A model generated the notes under the pieces. That model was not told the DNA's origin, searched no databases, and saw nothing but the letters and a program-made list of their open reading frames with translations. From contig JAJPIV010000091.1 of the NCBI GenBank assembly GCA_021324595.1, positions 1-55,852 of the forward strand: a stretch of DNA of 55,852 bases, in the 5' to 3' direction. Both the position numbers and the translations under genes were made by a program. Of the stretch, positions 48,098 through 55,852 are shown one piece after another. This DNA is from Actinomycetota bacterium. GTDB taxonomy: Bacteria > Actinomycetota > Actinomycetes > Streptosporangiales > Streptosporangiaceae. Numbering within the stretch: the first letter of the stretch is position 1; each line of letters begins with the position of its first letter.

Positions 48098-49489
48098 ATG
48101 GCCCTGACGCACCCGAGGGCGCACGGCCGGCCGGCCGGCGACCTGGCCGCCGCTCCGCTGTTCGGGCTGGAGCCCCGCCGCATCCCCCGGCACGAGATCC
48201 CGGCCGGGGAGCTGCCCCCGGACGTCGCGTACCAGATCATCCACGACGAGCTGATGCTCGACGGGAACGCCAGGCTGAACCTGGCCACGTTCGTCAGCAC
48301 GTGGGCCGAGCCCCACGCCGACCGGCTGATGGCCGAGTGCGCCGACAAGAACATGATCGACAAGGACGAGTACCCGAGCACCGCCGAGCTGGAGGCCAGG
48401 TGCGTGAGCATGCTGGCGCACCTGTGGCACGCCCCGGACCCGGCGTCGCCGGTCGGCTGCTCGACCACGGGATCCAGCGAGGCCGCCATGCTCGGCGGGC
48501 TGGCGCTCAAGCGGCGCTGGCAGCGCGCTCGTGCCGCCGCGGGCCGCGCGCCCGGCGCTCCCAACCTGGTGATGGGCGCCAACGTCCAGGTCTGCTGGGA
48601 GAAGTTCGCGAACTACTGGGACGTGGAGCCGCGGCTGGTCCCGCTGGAGGGCGACCGGTTCCACCTGTCCGCGGCTGAGGCCGCCCGGGCGTGCGACGAG
48701 AACACGATCGGCGTCGTGGCCGTCCTCGGCTCCACCTTCGACGGCTCCTACGAGCCGGTCGCGGACATCTGCGCCGCGCTCGACCGCCTCCAGGAGGCAA
48801 CCGGCCTGGACGTGCCGGTCCACGTCGACGGCGCCTCCGGCGCCTTCGTCGCCCCGTTCCTGGACCCCGGCCTCGCCTGGGACTTCCGGCTCCCGCGGGT
48901 CGCGTCGATCAACGCGTCGGGTCACAAGTACGGGCTGGTCTACCCGGGCGTCGGGTGGATCCTGTGGCGCGACGCGGGCGCGCTGCCCGATGACCTGATC
49001 TTCTGGGTCAGCTACCTCGGCGACACCATGCCGACGTTCGCGCTGAACTTCTCCCGGCCGGGCGCCCAGGTCGTCATGCAGTACTACAACTTCCTGCGGC
49101 TGGGGTTCGAGGGGTACCGGAGCGTCCACCAGTACTGCCGTGACGTGGCGACGCGGCTGGCCACGGAGATCGCCAGGCTCGGGCCGTTCGAGCTGCTCAC
49201 CGCCGGCGACCAGCTACCGGTCTTCGCGTTCACCGTGCGCGGCGGCGCGCGGAACTTCACGGTCTTCGACGTGTCCGCCGCGCTCCGCGAGCGAGGCTGG
49301 CTGGTGCCGGCGTACACGTTCCCCGCCAACCGGCAGGACCTGGCCGCCCTTCGCGTCGTCGTCAAGCGCGGCTTCTCGCACGACATGGCCGACATGCTGA
49401 TCGCCGACCTGCGGCAGCAGCTGCCGCGGCTGCGCGGGCAGCCCGGCCCGGCGCGCCACGCGGCGGCGGGCACCAGCTTCCATCACTAG
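48098..49489 (+). CDS. gad: Glutamate decarboxylase
   Basis: 463 residues, ATG 48098. A PLP-dependent group II decarboxylase turning glutamate into GABA while consuming a proton. Bacterial GAD signatures are ARLNLATFVSTWAEPHADRL, KNMIDKDEYPSTAELE, VGCSTTGSSEAAMLGGLALK (substrate/PLP site), VHVDGASGAFVAPFLDP, and SINASGHKYGLVYPGVGW with the PLP Lys near residue 275. The C-terminus ends SFHH; like E. coli GadB, His near the end may matter for pH response, which is speculative. No GABA antiporter is in the window. Confidence 0.93.
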   Translation: MALTHPRAHGRPAGDLAAAPLFGLEPRRIPRHEIPAGELPPDVAYQIIHDELMLDGNARLNLATFVSTWAEPHADRLMAECADKNMIDKDEYPSTAELEARCVSMLAHLWHAPDPASPVGCSTTGSSEAAMLGGLALKRRWQRARAAAGRAPGAPNLVMGANVQVCWEKFANYWDVEPRLVPLEGDRFHLSAAEAARACDENTIGVVAVLGSTFDGSYEPVADICAALDRLQEATGLDVPVHVDGASGAFVAPFLDPGLAWDFRLPRVASINASGHKYGLVYPGVGWILWRDAGALPDDLIFWVSYLGDTMPTFALNFSRPGAQVVMQYYNFLRLGFEGYRSVHQYCRDVATRLATEIARLGPFELLTAGDQLPVFAFTVRGGARNFTVFDVSAALRERGWLVPAYTFPANRQDLAALRVVVKRGFSHDMADMLIADLRQQLPRLRGQPGPARHAAAGTSFHH

Positions 49490-49564
49490 GCGCCGCCCGG
49501 CTCCCCCGATGCGGAACCGCCTCGCCTTCCGCGCGGCGGAGCGGAGCGGACCAGAGCGCTGATC

Positions 49565-49586
49565 TAGTTGCGTAACTGCGCAACTA
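49565..49586. promoter_or_regulatory. Palindromic operator of the arsR-grx-groES genes
   Basis: tagttgcg-taactg-cgcaacta: perfect 8-bp arms with a 6-nt spacer. It overlaps -35 ttgcgt (49568-49573), which is spaced 18 nt from -10 tagcct (49592-49597). Typical for ArsR autorepression. Confidence 0.7.
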
Positions 49587-49604
49587 AATGCTAGCCTAGT
49601 GCCC

Positions 49605-50003
49605 GTGCGAATCCCGGACGGCCGTGTGCGAGCCCCGGACGGCCCCGTCCCCGCCGCGCCCCGCCCGGCGGGCGGCGCCCGCTCCGGCGGCGAGCTCGCG
49701 GCGCTCGCCGTGCACGCGGACCTGTGCCGCGTGCTGACCGATCCCAAGCGGCTGATGATCCTGCGCGCGCTCGGCGAGCGCGACCGCACGGTGACCGAGC
49801 TGGCCGAGGAGATCGGCTGCGCGCTGCCGAACGCGAGCCAGCACCTGACCGTCCTGAAGGCGGCCGGGCTGATCGCCGGCCAGCGCGACGGCACGATGAT
49901 CCGCTACCACCTGACCGAACCCGACATCCTCACCGCGTGCGACATCGTCGCCGCGATCGCCATCCGGCTGCACGGCCGGCGAGCAATCCGGAGGCCAGCA
50001 TGA
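49605..50003 (+). CDS. ArsR/SmtB-family regulator, probably thiol-responsive
   Basis: 132 residues from GTG 49605, 13 nt after the first base of -10 tagcct (leaderless); GTG 49599 is an alternative. Winged HTH: HADLCRVLTDPKRLMILRAL, RTVTELAEEIGCALPNASQH, LTVLKAAGLIAGQRDGTMIR. There is no metal CXC site. Three Cys (LCRVL, IGCAL, TACDI) lie in helices 1, 3 and 5; helix 1 and 5 Cys resemble the disulfide/tetrasulfide pair of BigR/SqrR-type persulfide sensors. The N-terminal 30 residues are Pro/Gly-rich. It overlaps glutaredoxin by ATGA, so redox sensing and response are coupled. Confidence 0.86.
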   Translation: MRIPDGRVRAPDGPVPAAPRPAGGARSGGELAALAVHADLCRVLTDPKRLMILRALGERDRTVTELAEEIGCALPNASQHLTVLKAAGLIAGQRDGTMIRYHLTEPDILTACDIVAAIAIRLHGRRAIRRPA

Positions 50004-50275
50004 CGACAGCCTCACCGGCCGGCGCCCGGTCCGCGCAGCGTGCGCACCGGGTGCTGGTCTTCACCACCCCGTCCTGCCCGTGGTGCAACCGCGCCAAGGC
50101 CTACCTGCGGGAGCGGCGAGTCCCCTTCCGCGAGATCGACGTCTCGCGGGACGCCGCCGCGGCCAGGGACATGATCCGCCGCAGCGGCCAGATGGGCGTG
50201 CCGGTGATCGAGATCGACGGCCGGCCCGTCGTGGGCTTCGACAGGCGCCAGATCGACCGCCTGCTGGGCCTGTAG
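50000..50275 (+). CDS. Glutaredoxin
   Basis: 91 residues from ATG 50000 with gaggcc upstream. The active site is FTTPSCPWCNRAKAYLRERR (CPWC near residue 27). The GSH-binding cis-Pro loop is QMGVPVIEIDGRPVVGFDRR. Actinobacteria mostly lack glutathione, so it may act with mycothiol as a mycoredoxin-like protein. The gene overlaps arsR (ATGA), which suggests control by that regulator. Confidence 0.9.
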   Translation: MTTASPAGARSAQRAHRVLVFTTPSCPWCNRAKAYLRERRVPFREIDVSRDAAAARDMIRRSGQMGVPVIEIDGRPVVGFDRRQIDRLLGL

Positions 50276-50320
50276 TCCCGGCTGGGCGCGACTGGGGAGA
50301 GAGAAAGGAGCAGTGCGGCG

Positions 50321-50614
50321 ATGAACCAGGAGATCCAGCCGCTCGGCGACCGCGTGCTGGTCCGGCTCGTCGAGGAGGACGCGTTCACCAAGGGCGGGCT
50401 CGTCATCCCGGACACGGCCAGGGAGAAGCCGCAGCGCGGCGAGGTCGTCGCGATCGGCGACGACGAGGAGGCGATCAAGGTCAGGCCCGGCGACCTGGTC
50501 CTGTTCGCCAAGTACAGCGGGACCGAGCTGCGGCTGGACGGCGCCGAGCACCTGATCCTGGGCTCCGCCGACGTGCTCGCCGTGATCAAGCGGGCCGCCG
50601 CCAGGGCCGCCTGA
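50321..50614 (+). CDS. groS: GroES-like 10-kDa co-chaperonin without adjacent groEL
   Basis: 97 residues, ATG 50321, with aaaggag upstream. GroES core: IQPLGDRVLVRLVEEDAFTK, GGLVIPDTAREKPQRGEVVA, VLFAKYSGTELRL and HLILGSADVLAVIK. The mobile loop (AFTKGGLVIP) that binds GroEL is present but the roof hairpin (residues 45-55) is short. No groEL follows; menD is antisense. No CIRCE element is visible upstream. It starts 45 nt after glutaredoxin, so it is probably in the arsR-grx transcript. A canonical groES-groEL may exist elsewhere. Confidence 0.88.
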   Translation: MNQEIQPLGDRVLVRLVEEDAFTKGGLVIPDTAREKPQRGEVVAIGDDEEAIKVRPGDLVLFAKYSGTELRLDGAEHLILGSADVLAVIKRAAARAA

Positions 50615-50648
50615 CGCGCCGGGCCGCCCGCGCGGGCGCCCGTCCGGC

Positions 50649-52457
50649 TCACCGGCTGGCCAGCGCGGCGCCCGCGGCCTCGGCGAGCGCGCCGCGCAGC
50701 GCGGCCTGCGCCGTGCGGTCGGTCCGCACCTCGGCCAGCCGCAGGCCGTGGCCCGCGCCGCCGGCCAGGCCGGCGATCAGCGCCGTGAGGTCCCCGGCAG
50801 TCCCGGCCCGCTGGTACGGCACGCCTGCCGCCGCGGCCAGGCCGGCCACGTCCGCCCCGTGCGGCGTGCCGAAGACCCGCTCGAACGGCCCGGGGAACGC
50901 TGCCTGCTCCAGCAGCGAGAAGATCCCGCCGCCGTCGTTGTTCACCACGATCAGCAGCAGGTCGGGCCGCGGCTCGCGACGGCCGGCCAGCAGCCCGGGG
51001 GCGTCGTGGATGAGCGCGAGGTCCCCGAGCAGCGCGGCCGCCGGGCCGCCACCGGCGGCCTGATGGGCAAGCGCCGCCCCAGTCGCCGAGGAGATCATGC
51101 CGTCGATTCCGCTGGCCCCCCGGCTGGCCAGGACGCGCAGGCCGGACCGGGGCCGCATGTGCCGGTCGAGGTCCCGGACCGGGAGGCTGGAGGCGACCCA
51201 CAGCATCGCGCCGGCCGGCAGGCCGGCCGCCAGGTCCCTGGCCAGGCGCGGCTCGCTGAGCCGGTCATCGGCGTCCAGCAGGGCGTCCACGGCGGCGCGG
51301 GCCGCGCGGTCGGCGCGCGCCCACTCGGCCAGCCAGCCGCCGGAGGCGCCGGCGCGGCGGGCCGCCGAACGGGCGCGCGCGCCAGCCGGCCGGCCCGTGA
51401 GGCGGACGCCCCCGGCCACCTCGGTGGCGGTCCGGGCCGGGTCGGACCACCGCCCGGGGCCCTGGGCGATCACCACGTGCCGGGCGGCCCCCGCCCGCAG
51501 CAGCGCGGTCTGCCCGCGGGCCAGGCCGGGCCGGCCCGCCGAGACGATCGCGTCGGGCCGGTGCGCGGCCATGAACGCGGCGTCGGCGAGCAGGTACTGG
51601 TAGGCGGACAGGGCGTTCGGCCCGTGCCGGGCGTTGGAGGAGGGCTCGGCGAGGACCGGCCAGCCTGCCTCGCGGGCCAGGTCGAGCAGCGGCTCGGGAT
51701 CGTAGTCGCCGTCGCCGCAGACAACCAGGCCCCGTTCGGTCCACGGCAGCTCGGTGACCGTCCCGCCGCCCCGGGGCGGCGGGACGGCCGCGAACCGGGT
51801 CCACGGCTCTCCCCCCGGCCGCCCGTCCGGCGGGCCGGGCCACGGGCCGTCCGCGTCCGGGTCCGGGGCGCCCGGCGCGAGCGGCTCGCGCAGCGCCAGG
51901 TTCAGGTGGACCGGCCCGGCCGGGCCGCCCGCCTGGCCCGACGCCAGCCCCCACGCGCGGCAGGCCGCGCTGCGCCAGTAACCCGCCATCGCCGGCCGCG
52001 CCTCGGCCACGCCGACCTCGCAGAACCAGCGCACCGCCCCGCCGTAGAGCTTCAGCTGGTCGATCGTCTGGTTCGCGCCGGTCCCGCGCAGCTCGGGCGG
52101 CCGGTCGGCGGTGAGCACGAGCAGCGGCACGCACGCCTCGTCCGCCTCGATCACCGCCCCGTGGAAGTGCGCCGCCGCCGTCCCGGAGGTGCAGGCCACC
52201 GCGACCGGCGCCCGGCTCGCCTTCGCCAGGCCGAGGGCGAGGAAGGCCGCGCTCCGCTCGTCGATCCGCACGTGCAGCCGCAGGTCCCCCGCCTGCTCAC
52301 GGCGCCACAGCTCCATCGCCAGCGGCGCGCTGCGCGATCCCGGCGCCAGGACCGCCTCGCGCAGGCCGCACCGGATCAGCTCGTCCACCAGGACCACGGC
52401 CAGGGCCGTGGACGGGTTCGCCGCCGGCCCGCGCTCCTGCGGGCGCGGCGAGCTCAC
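50649..52457 (-). CDS. menD: 2-succinyl-5-enolpyruvyl-6-hydroxy-3-cyclohexene-1-carboxylate synthase
   Basis: 602 residues. A ThDP enzyme joining isochorismate and 2-oxoglutarate. Early MenD motif: GLREAVLAPGSRSAPLAMEL near residue 32, then LRLHVRIDERSAAFLALGLA with the catalytic Glu-like region. CTSGTAAAHFHGAVIEAD and RPPELRGTGANQTIDQLKLY follow. The ThDP-binding segment is AALLGDLALIHDAPGLLA to IVVNNDGGGIFSLLEQ. GTG 52457 overlaps the menC stop by GTGA, so menC-menD are coupled on the minus strand. The middle carries Pro/Gly-rich inserts usual in actinobacterial MenD. Confidence 0.95.
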   Translation of the reverse strand: MSSPRPQERGPAANPSTALAVVLVDELIRCGLREAVLAPGSRSAPLAMELWRREQAGDLRLHVRIDERSAAFLALGLAKASRAPVAVACTSGTAAAHFHGAVIEADEACVPLLVLTADRPPELRGTGANQTIDQLKLYGGAVRWFCEVGVAEARPAMAGYWRSAACRAWGLASGQAGGPAGPVHLNLALREPLAPGAPDPDADGPWPGPPDGRPGGEPWTRFAAVPPPRGGGTVTELPWTERGLVVCGDGDYDPEPLLDLAREAGWPVLAEPSSNARHGPNALSAYQYLLADAAFMAAHRPDAIVSAGRPGLARGQTALLRAGAARHVVIAQGPGRWSDPARTATEVAGGVRLTGRPAGARARSAARRAGASGGWLAEWARADRAARAAVDALLDADDRLSEPRLARDLAAGLPAGAMLWVASSLPVRDLDRHMRPRSGLRVLASRGASGIDGMISSATGAALAHQAAGGGPAAALLGDLALIHDAPGLLAGRREPRPDLLLIVVNNDGGGIFSLLEQAAFPGPFERVFGTPHGADVAGLAAAAGVPYQRAGTAGDLTALIAGLAGGAGHGLRLAEVRTDRTAQAALRGALAEAAGAALASR

Positions 52458-53389
52458 CGCAGGAACTCCGCCGCGGCCAGCGCCCGCTCGCGCCAGGGCC
52501 CCGGGTCACTCTCCCACCGCGCGGCCTGCTCTGCATCGACCGCGACCGCGCGCACCGGGAGGCGGCCCCCGGCCGGGGCCAGCGGCTCGGCGGTCACGTC
52601 CCCGGCCAGCAGGCTCATCGTCCCCAGGCCGCAGTCGTAGCGCAGCTCGGGGAGCGCGGCGGCCAGCGCGACGCCCGCGGCCAGGCCGACCGAGGACTCC
52701 ACTGCGCTCGACACCACCACCGGCAGCCCGCACTCGGCGGCGACGGCCAGCGCGGGCCTGACCCCGCCGAGCGGCGCGACCTTGAGCACCACGATGTCGG
52801 CCGCGCCGGCCGCGCGGACCGCCAGCGGGTCGGCGGCCTTGCGGATCGCCTCGTCCGCGGCCAGCGGGACGTCGACGACCCGGCGCAGCCGCGCCAGCTC
52901 GCCCAGCGTCGCGCACGGCTGCTCGGCGTACTCCAGGCCGTAGGCGGCGAGCCGGCGCAGCATCCGAGCGGCCTGGTCCACATCCCACCCGCCGTTCGCG
53001 TCCACCCTGATCCGGCCGCCCGGGCCGAGCGCGTCCCTGACCGCGGCCACCCGCTCGATGTCGTCGGCCTCGCCCTGGCCGGCCTCGGCGACCTTGACCT
53101 TCGCTGTCCGGCACCCGGACCGGGCGACCAGCTCGCGCGCCCGCTCCGGCCCCACCGCGGGCACGGTGACGTTCACGCCGACCGTGTCCCGCACCCGGGC
53201 CGGCCAGCCGGCCGCCGCCGACTCGATCGCGCTCGCCAGCCAGCGGGCGCTCTCGCGCGGGCCGTACTCGGGGAACGGGGAGAACTCGCCCCACCCGGCA
53301 GGGCCGCGCAGCAGCGCCCCCTCGCGAACCGTGATGCCGCGGAACCTGGTGCGCATCGGGATCGCGAACGCGCGCAGCGTCGGCAGCAT
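52454..53389 (-). CDS. menC: o-succinylbenzoate synthase
   Basis: 311 residues from ATG 53389 (MLPTLRAFAIPMRTRFRGIT). An upstream GTG at 53458 would give 334 residues, with no Shine-Dalgarno for either, so the start is uncertain. Enolase superfamily: CRTAKVKVAEAGQ contains the catalytic KVK Lys, RIRVDANGGWDVDQAARM and YAEQPCATLGELA carry metal Asp/Glu, PLAADEAIRKAADPL has the third ligand, and VVLKVAPLGG the second Lys. It dehydrates SHCHC to o-succinylbenzoate. Followed by menD (GTGA overlap). Confidence 0.92.
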   Translation of the reverse strand: MLPTLRAFAIPMRTRFRGITVREGALLRGPAGWGEFSPFPEYGPRESARWLASAIESAAAGWPARVRDTVGVNVTVPAVGPERARELVARSGCRTAKVKVAEAGQGEADDIERVAAVRDALGPGGRIRVDANGGWDVDQAARMLRRLAAYGLEYAEQPCATLGELARLRRVVDVPLAADEAIRKAADPLAVRAAGAADIVVLKVAPLGGVRPALAVAAECGLPVVVSSAVESSVGLAAGVALAAALPELRYDCGLGTMSLLAGDVTAEPLAPAGGRLPVRAVAVDAEQAARWESDPGPWRERALAAAEFLR

Positions 53390-53605
53390 CTCGGCCAGCA
53401 AGTCGCGGGCGCCCGGCAGGCCGACCCGGGCGCCGAAGGCGACGCCAGGCGCCGTCACGGCCGCCGGGGCGCCCGGGCACCGCGGGGAACCTCGCCGGTG
53501 GCCGCGCCGGGCCGTCGTGGCGCGCGGTACCGCCGCGGGGCCGGCCCGGGCGCCTTCCAGTCGGTCACGCCTCCCTCCTCCCCATGGCTGGGTGACTTCG
53601 CCGAC

Positions 53606-53611
53606 TAACCT
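53606..53611 (+). promoter_or_regulatory. Candidate -10 hexamer for leaderless menE
   Basis: TAACCT begins 13 nt before GTG 53619, with no Shine-Dalgarno in between. The 229-bp gap to menC holds divergent promoters. Confidence 0.4.
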
Positions 53612-53618
53612 TACGACC

Positions 53619-54926
53619 GTGACGACGCGGCCCCTGCACGCGGTGCTGATCCCGTCCCGGGCCGCCGCCGGCCAGCTACTCGGACCGCTGCGCGCGGCTC
53701 TGGACGGCACCGGCCCGGCCCTGCTGCCGCTGGACGCCGCGCTGCCGCGGGCGCGGCTGGAGGAGCTCCTCGCCGCGTTCCGGCCGGCCGCCGTGCGGAT
53801 GCTCGGCGGCGAGGACGCAGCCGGGGCCGGCCCGGGCCGGGACGGCCGGCACCAGGCCGGCCGGGACAAGGGTGAGCCGGACTGGGGCGCGGGCCGCCCG
53901 GCTCTGCCCCGGCCTGGCGGCGGCGAGCCGGAGGGCGTCGCGCCCGGCGTCGCGGTTGTGCTCGCCACGTCCGGCTCGACCGGCATGCCGAAGGGCGCCG
54001 AGCTCCCCGCGGACGCGCTGCGCGCCTCGGCGCGCGCGTCGCTGGCCCGGCTCGGCGCCGGGCCTGGGGCGCGCTGGCTGTGCTGCCTGCCGGCGCACCA
54101 CGCCTCAGGCCTGGGCGTGCTGGTCCGCTCGCTGGAGAGCGGCTCGGTGCCGGTGGCGGCCGACCGGGCCGATCCCGCCACGATCGCGGCCGCGCTGCGG
54201 GACGGCTGCGAGTTCGTCTCCCTGGTGCCCGCCCAGCTGCGGCGGCTGATCGACGCGGGCGCTCCGCTGGCCCGGTTCCGCGCGATCCTGCTGGGCGGGG
54301 CCGCGGCGCCGCGGGGGCTGCTGGCCAGCGCCGCGGCGGCGGGCGCCCGGGTGGTCACCACCTACGGGATGACCGAGACCTGCGGGGGCTGCGTGTATGA
54401 CGGCGTGCCGCTGGACGGCGTCCGGGTCCGGGCGGGAGGGGACGGCCGGGTGCGGATCGCCGGGCCGGTGCTGTTCTCCGGGTACCGGCTGGCTCCCGGG
54501 CTGACCCGGGAGGCGCTGGACGGCGGCTGGTTCATCACCTCCGACCTCGGCGAGGTGGGCGGCGACGGCCGCCTGGTGATCCGCGGGCGGGCCGACGACG
54601 TGATCAACACCGGCGGGGAGAAGGTCGTCGCCCAGATGGTGGAGGAGGCGCTGCGGGACTGCCCGGGGATCCGCGACGCGGTCGTCGTCGGCGCGCCCGA
54701 CCGGGACTGGGGGGAGCGGGTCACGGCGGTTGTGGTGCCCCGCGACCCGGCTGACCCGCCGGACCTGGGCCGGCTGCGGGCCGCGCTCGCCGGGCGGCTG
54801 CCGGGCCACGCCGCGCCGCGCGCGCTGCTGGTCGTCCCCGAGATCCCGATGCTCGCATCGGGCAAGCCCGACCGCCAGGCGCTCCGCCTGCTCGCCGCGC
54901 GGCCCGGGACCTGGCCGGCGGCCTGA
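53619..54926 (+). CDS. menE: o-succinylbenzoate-CoA ligase
   Basis: 435 residues from GTG 53619. An ANL adenylating enzyme activating o-succinylbenzoate. The P-loop is VVLATSGSTGMPKGAELPAD near residue 115. LCCLPAHHASGLGVLVRSLE is a MenE-typical segment. TTYGMTETCGGCVYDG, WFITSDLGEVGGDGRLVIRG and GRADDVINTGGEKVVAQMVE are A5-A8, and IPMLASGKPDRQALR has the catalytic Lys. It is shorter at the N-terminus than FadD enzymes, as MenE is. Divergent from menC-menD, completing the chorismate-to-DHNA-CoA precursor steps except menB and menH, which are absent. Confidence 0.92.
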   Translation: MTTRPLHAVLIPSRAAAGQLLGPLRAALDGTGPALLPLDAALPRARLEELLAAFRPAAVRMLGGEDAAGAGPGRDGRHQAGRDKGEPDWGAGRPALPRPGGGEPEGVAPGVAVVLATSGSTGMPKGAELPADALRASARASLARLGAGPGARWLCCLPAHHASGLGVLVRSLESGSVPVAADRADPATIAAALRDGCEFVSLVPAQLRRLIDAGAPLARFRAILLGGAAAPRGLLASAAAAGARVVTTYGMTETCGGCVYDGVPLDGVRVRAGGDGRVRIAGPVLFSGYRLAPGLTREALDGGWFITSDLGEVGGDGRLVIRGRADDVINTGGEKVVAQMVEEALRDCPGIRDAVVVGAPDRDWGERVTAVVVPRDPADPPDLGRLRAALAGRLPGHAAPRALLVVPEIPMLASGKPDRQALRLLAARPGTWPAA

Positions 54927-55024
54927 CGCTCCCCGATGGCCCGGCCCCCGGGCCCGGTCACCGGGAACCTCCGGGAACGGCGCTGCCGCGAGGGCCGGCG
55001 AATTCCGGCACGCTCACGCAGGGC

Positions 55025-55051
55025 GGGAAACAAACCGGCCCGCCGCGCGTT
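55025..55051 (+). promoter_or_regulatory. Sigma-R/SigH-type promoter upstream of the sigma factor gene
   Basis: gggaaa (55025-55030), exactly 18 nt, then gtt (55049-55051), against the sigma-R consensus GGGAAT-N18-GTT. It lies about 105 nt before ATG 55156. tatacg just after it could also serve a housekeeping promoter. Confidence 0.55.
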
Positions 55052-55155
55052 ATACGTATCGCCTGCCACTGCACGATACCAGGGGACGCAAGCCCGCGAC
55101 AGTTCGGCGGCGGGCGATGAGCGTCAGCGGACGCGCGGACGGACGGAGGTGCGTG

Positions 55156-55852
55156 ATGCCGGGTACTGCCAGCGCGATGAGGCGCGGCGACGAGCCGGCT
55201 GCCGTCGCGCGCGGCACGGGGGTTCCCGTGGATCAGCGACGCGCCCCGGGATCCCGGGCGCGGCACGGCGGCGCGCGCCGCCGGGCCATGGCGGGGCGGG
55301 TTCCCCAGCCGGAGCCGCGCCGGGCGCCGGAGACTGAGCCTTCCGACATGGCCAGCGCCGACCCGGACCTGGCCGACCTGGCCGGGCCCGGCCTGGCCGA
55401 GCTCGGCGACCCCGACCTGGGCGACCCCGACCTGGGCGACGCCAGCCTGGACATCGCCGACCTCGGTGACCCCGGCCCGGATGACGGCGTGCTCCCCGGG
55501 GCCGGGCCCGCCGGGGGCGGCGGCCCGGCGGGCGAGGGCCCGGCAGGGGCGGCCGGCGACGCCGCGGACGACACCGTGACCGAGGCCGACCTGGACGATC
55601 AGACGTCGGCCATGGGCGACTCGGTGCACACGTACCTGAAGTCGATCGGCCGCAGGAGCCTGCTCACCGCCGAGCAGGAGGTCGAGCTCGCCAAGCGGAT
55701 CGAGGCCGGCCTGTACGCGGAGCACAAGCTGGAGACCGAGCCCGACCTGCCGCCCGACTACCGGGCCGACCTGGAGGCCGTGGCGGCCGACGGGCGCGCG
55801 GCCAAGGCCCACATGCTCGAGGCCAACCTGCGGCTGGTGGTCTCGGTGGCCA
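55156..55852 (+). CDS. RNA polymerase sigma factor, RpoD/HrdB family (5' part)
   Basis: Runs off the window after about 232 codons. ATG 55156 has ggagg 8 nt upstream (GTG 55153 is an alternative). Residues 1-155 are disordered and acidic, with repeats such as ELGDPDLGDPDLGDASLD, and lack a recognisable region 1.1. Region 1.2 starts at GDSVHTYLKSIGRRSLLTAE and EVELAKRIEAGLYAEHKLE. Region 2 begins AKAHMLEANLRLVVSVA at the edge. These are group 1/2 sigma-70 features. Whether it is the primary factor or an alternative Hrd paralogue cannot be decided without regions 2-4. Confidence 0.88.
   Translation, partial: MPGTASAMRRGDEPAAVARGTGVPVDQRRAPGSRARHGGARRRAMAGRVPQPEPRRAPETEPSDMASADPDLADLAGPGLAELGDPDLGDPDLGDASLDIADLGDPGPDDGVLPGAGPAGGGGPAGEGPAGAAGDAADDTVTEADLDDQTSAMGDSVHTYLKSIGRRSLLTAEQEVELAKRIEAGLYAEHKLETEPDLPPDYRADLEAVAADGRAAKAHMLEANLRLVVSVA
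55405..55440. repeat. 15-bp tandem repeat in the sigma factor N-terminus
   Basis: ggcgaccccgacctg at 55405-55419 and 55420-55434, continuing ggcgac, encodes GDPDL GDPDL GD. The surrounding region holds degenerate DLADL/GLAEL units. Confidence 0.85.

Noticed and set aside
50276-50320. CIRCE/HrcA operator before groES
   Set aside because: No TTAGCACTC-N9-GAGTGCTAA-like repeat is present in the gap after glutaredoxin.

Overview
The window is high-GC DNA with many GTG starts and frequent GTGA stop/start overlaps. It carries genes restricted to or typical of Actinomycetota: opcA, lsr2, whiB, whiA, rbpA, garA/ftsR, an Rv2578c-type radical SAM gene and a DUF3040 protein. rbpA next to secG-tpiA-pgk-gap fits a non-Streptomyces, Streptosporangiales-like lineage; this is inference from gene order only. 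No tRNA, rRNA, CRISPR array or insertion sequence was seen.

Layout. 0-2 kb (+): end of zwf, opcA and pgl (oxidative pentose phosphate). 2-11 kb: acetate transporter, small MscS channel, Lsr2, a Pro/Tyr-repeat protein, a WhiB protein, a 42-aa Cys-rich protein, APS/PAPS reductase, glycogen debranching enzyme and a RibD-like reductase, then rbpA and secG (-). 11-19.4 kb (-): the conserved block uvrC-rapZ-yvcK-whiA and gap-pgk-tpiA, mostly overlapping. 19.4-26 kb: cupin, HpnB-type glycosyltransferase, tyrosine phenol-lyase with its own palindromic operator, and gcvP behind a glycine riboswitch. 26-31.2 kb: a decayed group II decarboxylase, a GT1 glycosyltransferase and the set garA-ftsR-DUF151-merR, which corresponds to M. 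tuberculosis Rv1827-Rv1830. 31.6-35 kb: a nucleotidyltransferase/phosphomutase fusion and a CDP-alcohol phosphatidyltransferase.

35-44 kb is the most unusual part. A translationally coupled operon joins a BpsA-like (branched polyamine synthase) protein, a GNAT, an FkbH-like HAD-GNAT protein and an acyl carrier protein, followed by a thiolase. A divergent acyl-CoA ligase and a coupled CHAD-domain/ParA pair follow. These two modules are the best candidates for undescribed systems: a carrier-protein-linked polyamine pathway and a possible polyphosphate-granule positioning pair. Both functions are inferred.

44-55.8 kb: epoxide hydrolase, DUF3040 protein, and an Rv2578c-type radical SAM gene behind a promoter overlapped by two LexA-type SOS boxes. 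Menaquinone genes (menF, menD, menC, menE) follow, interrupted by glutamate decarboxylase and a small arsR-glutaredoxin-groES cluster. The window ends inside a primary-type sigma factor gene preceded by a sigma-R-like promoter. Several genes (mscS, uvrC, radical SAM, arsR, menF, menE) have a TANNNT hexamer 12-14 nt before the start codon and no Shine-Dalgarno sequence, which suggests leaderless transcripts.
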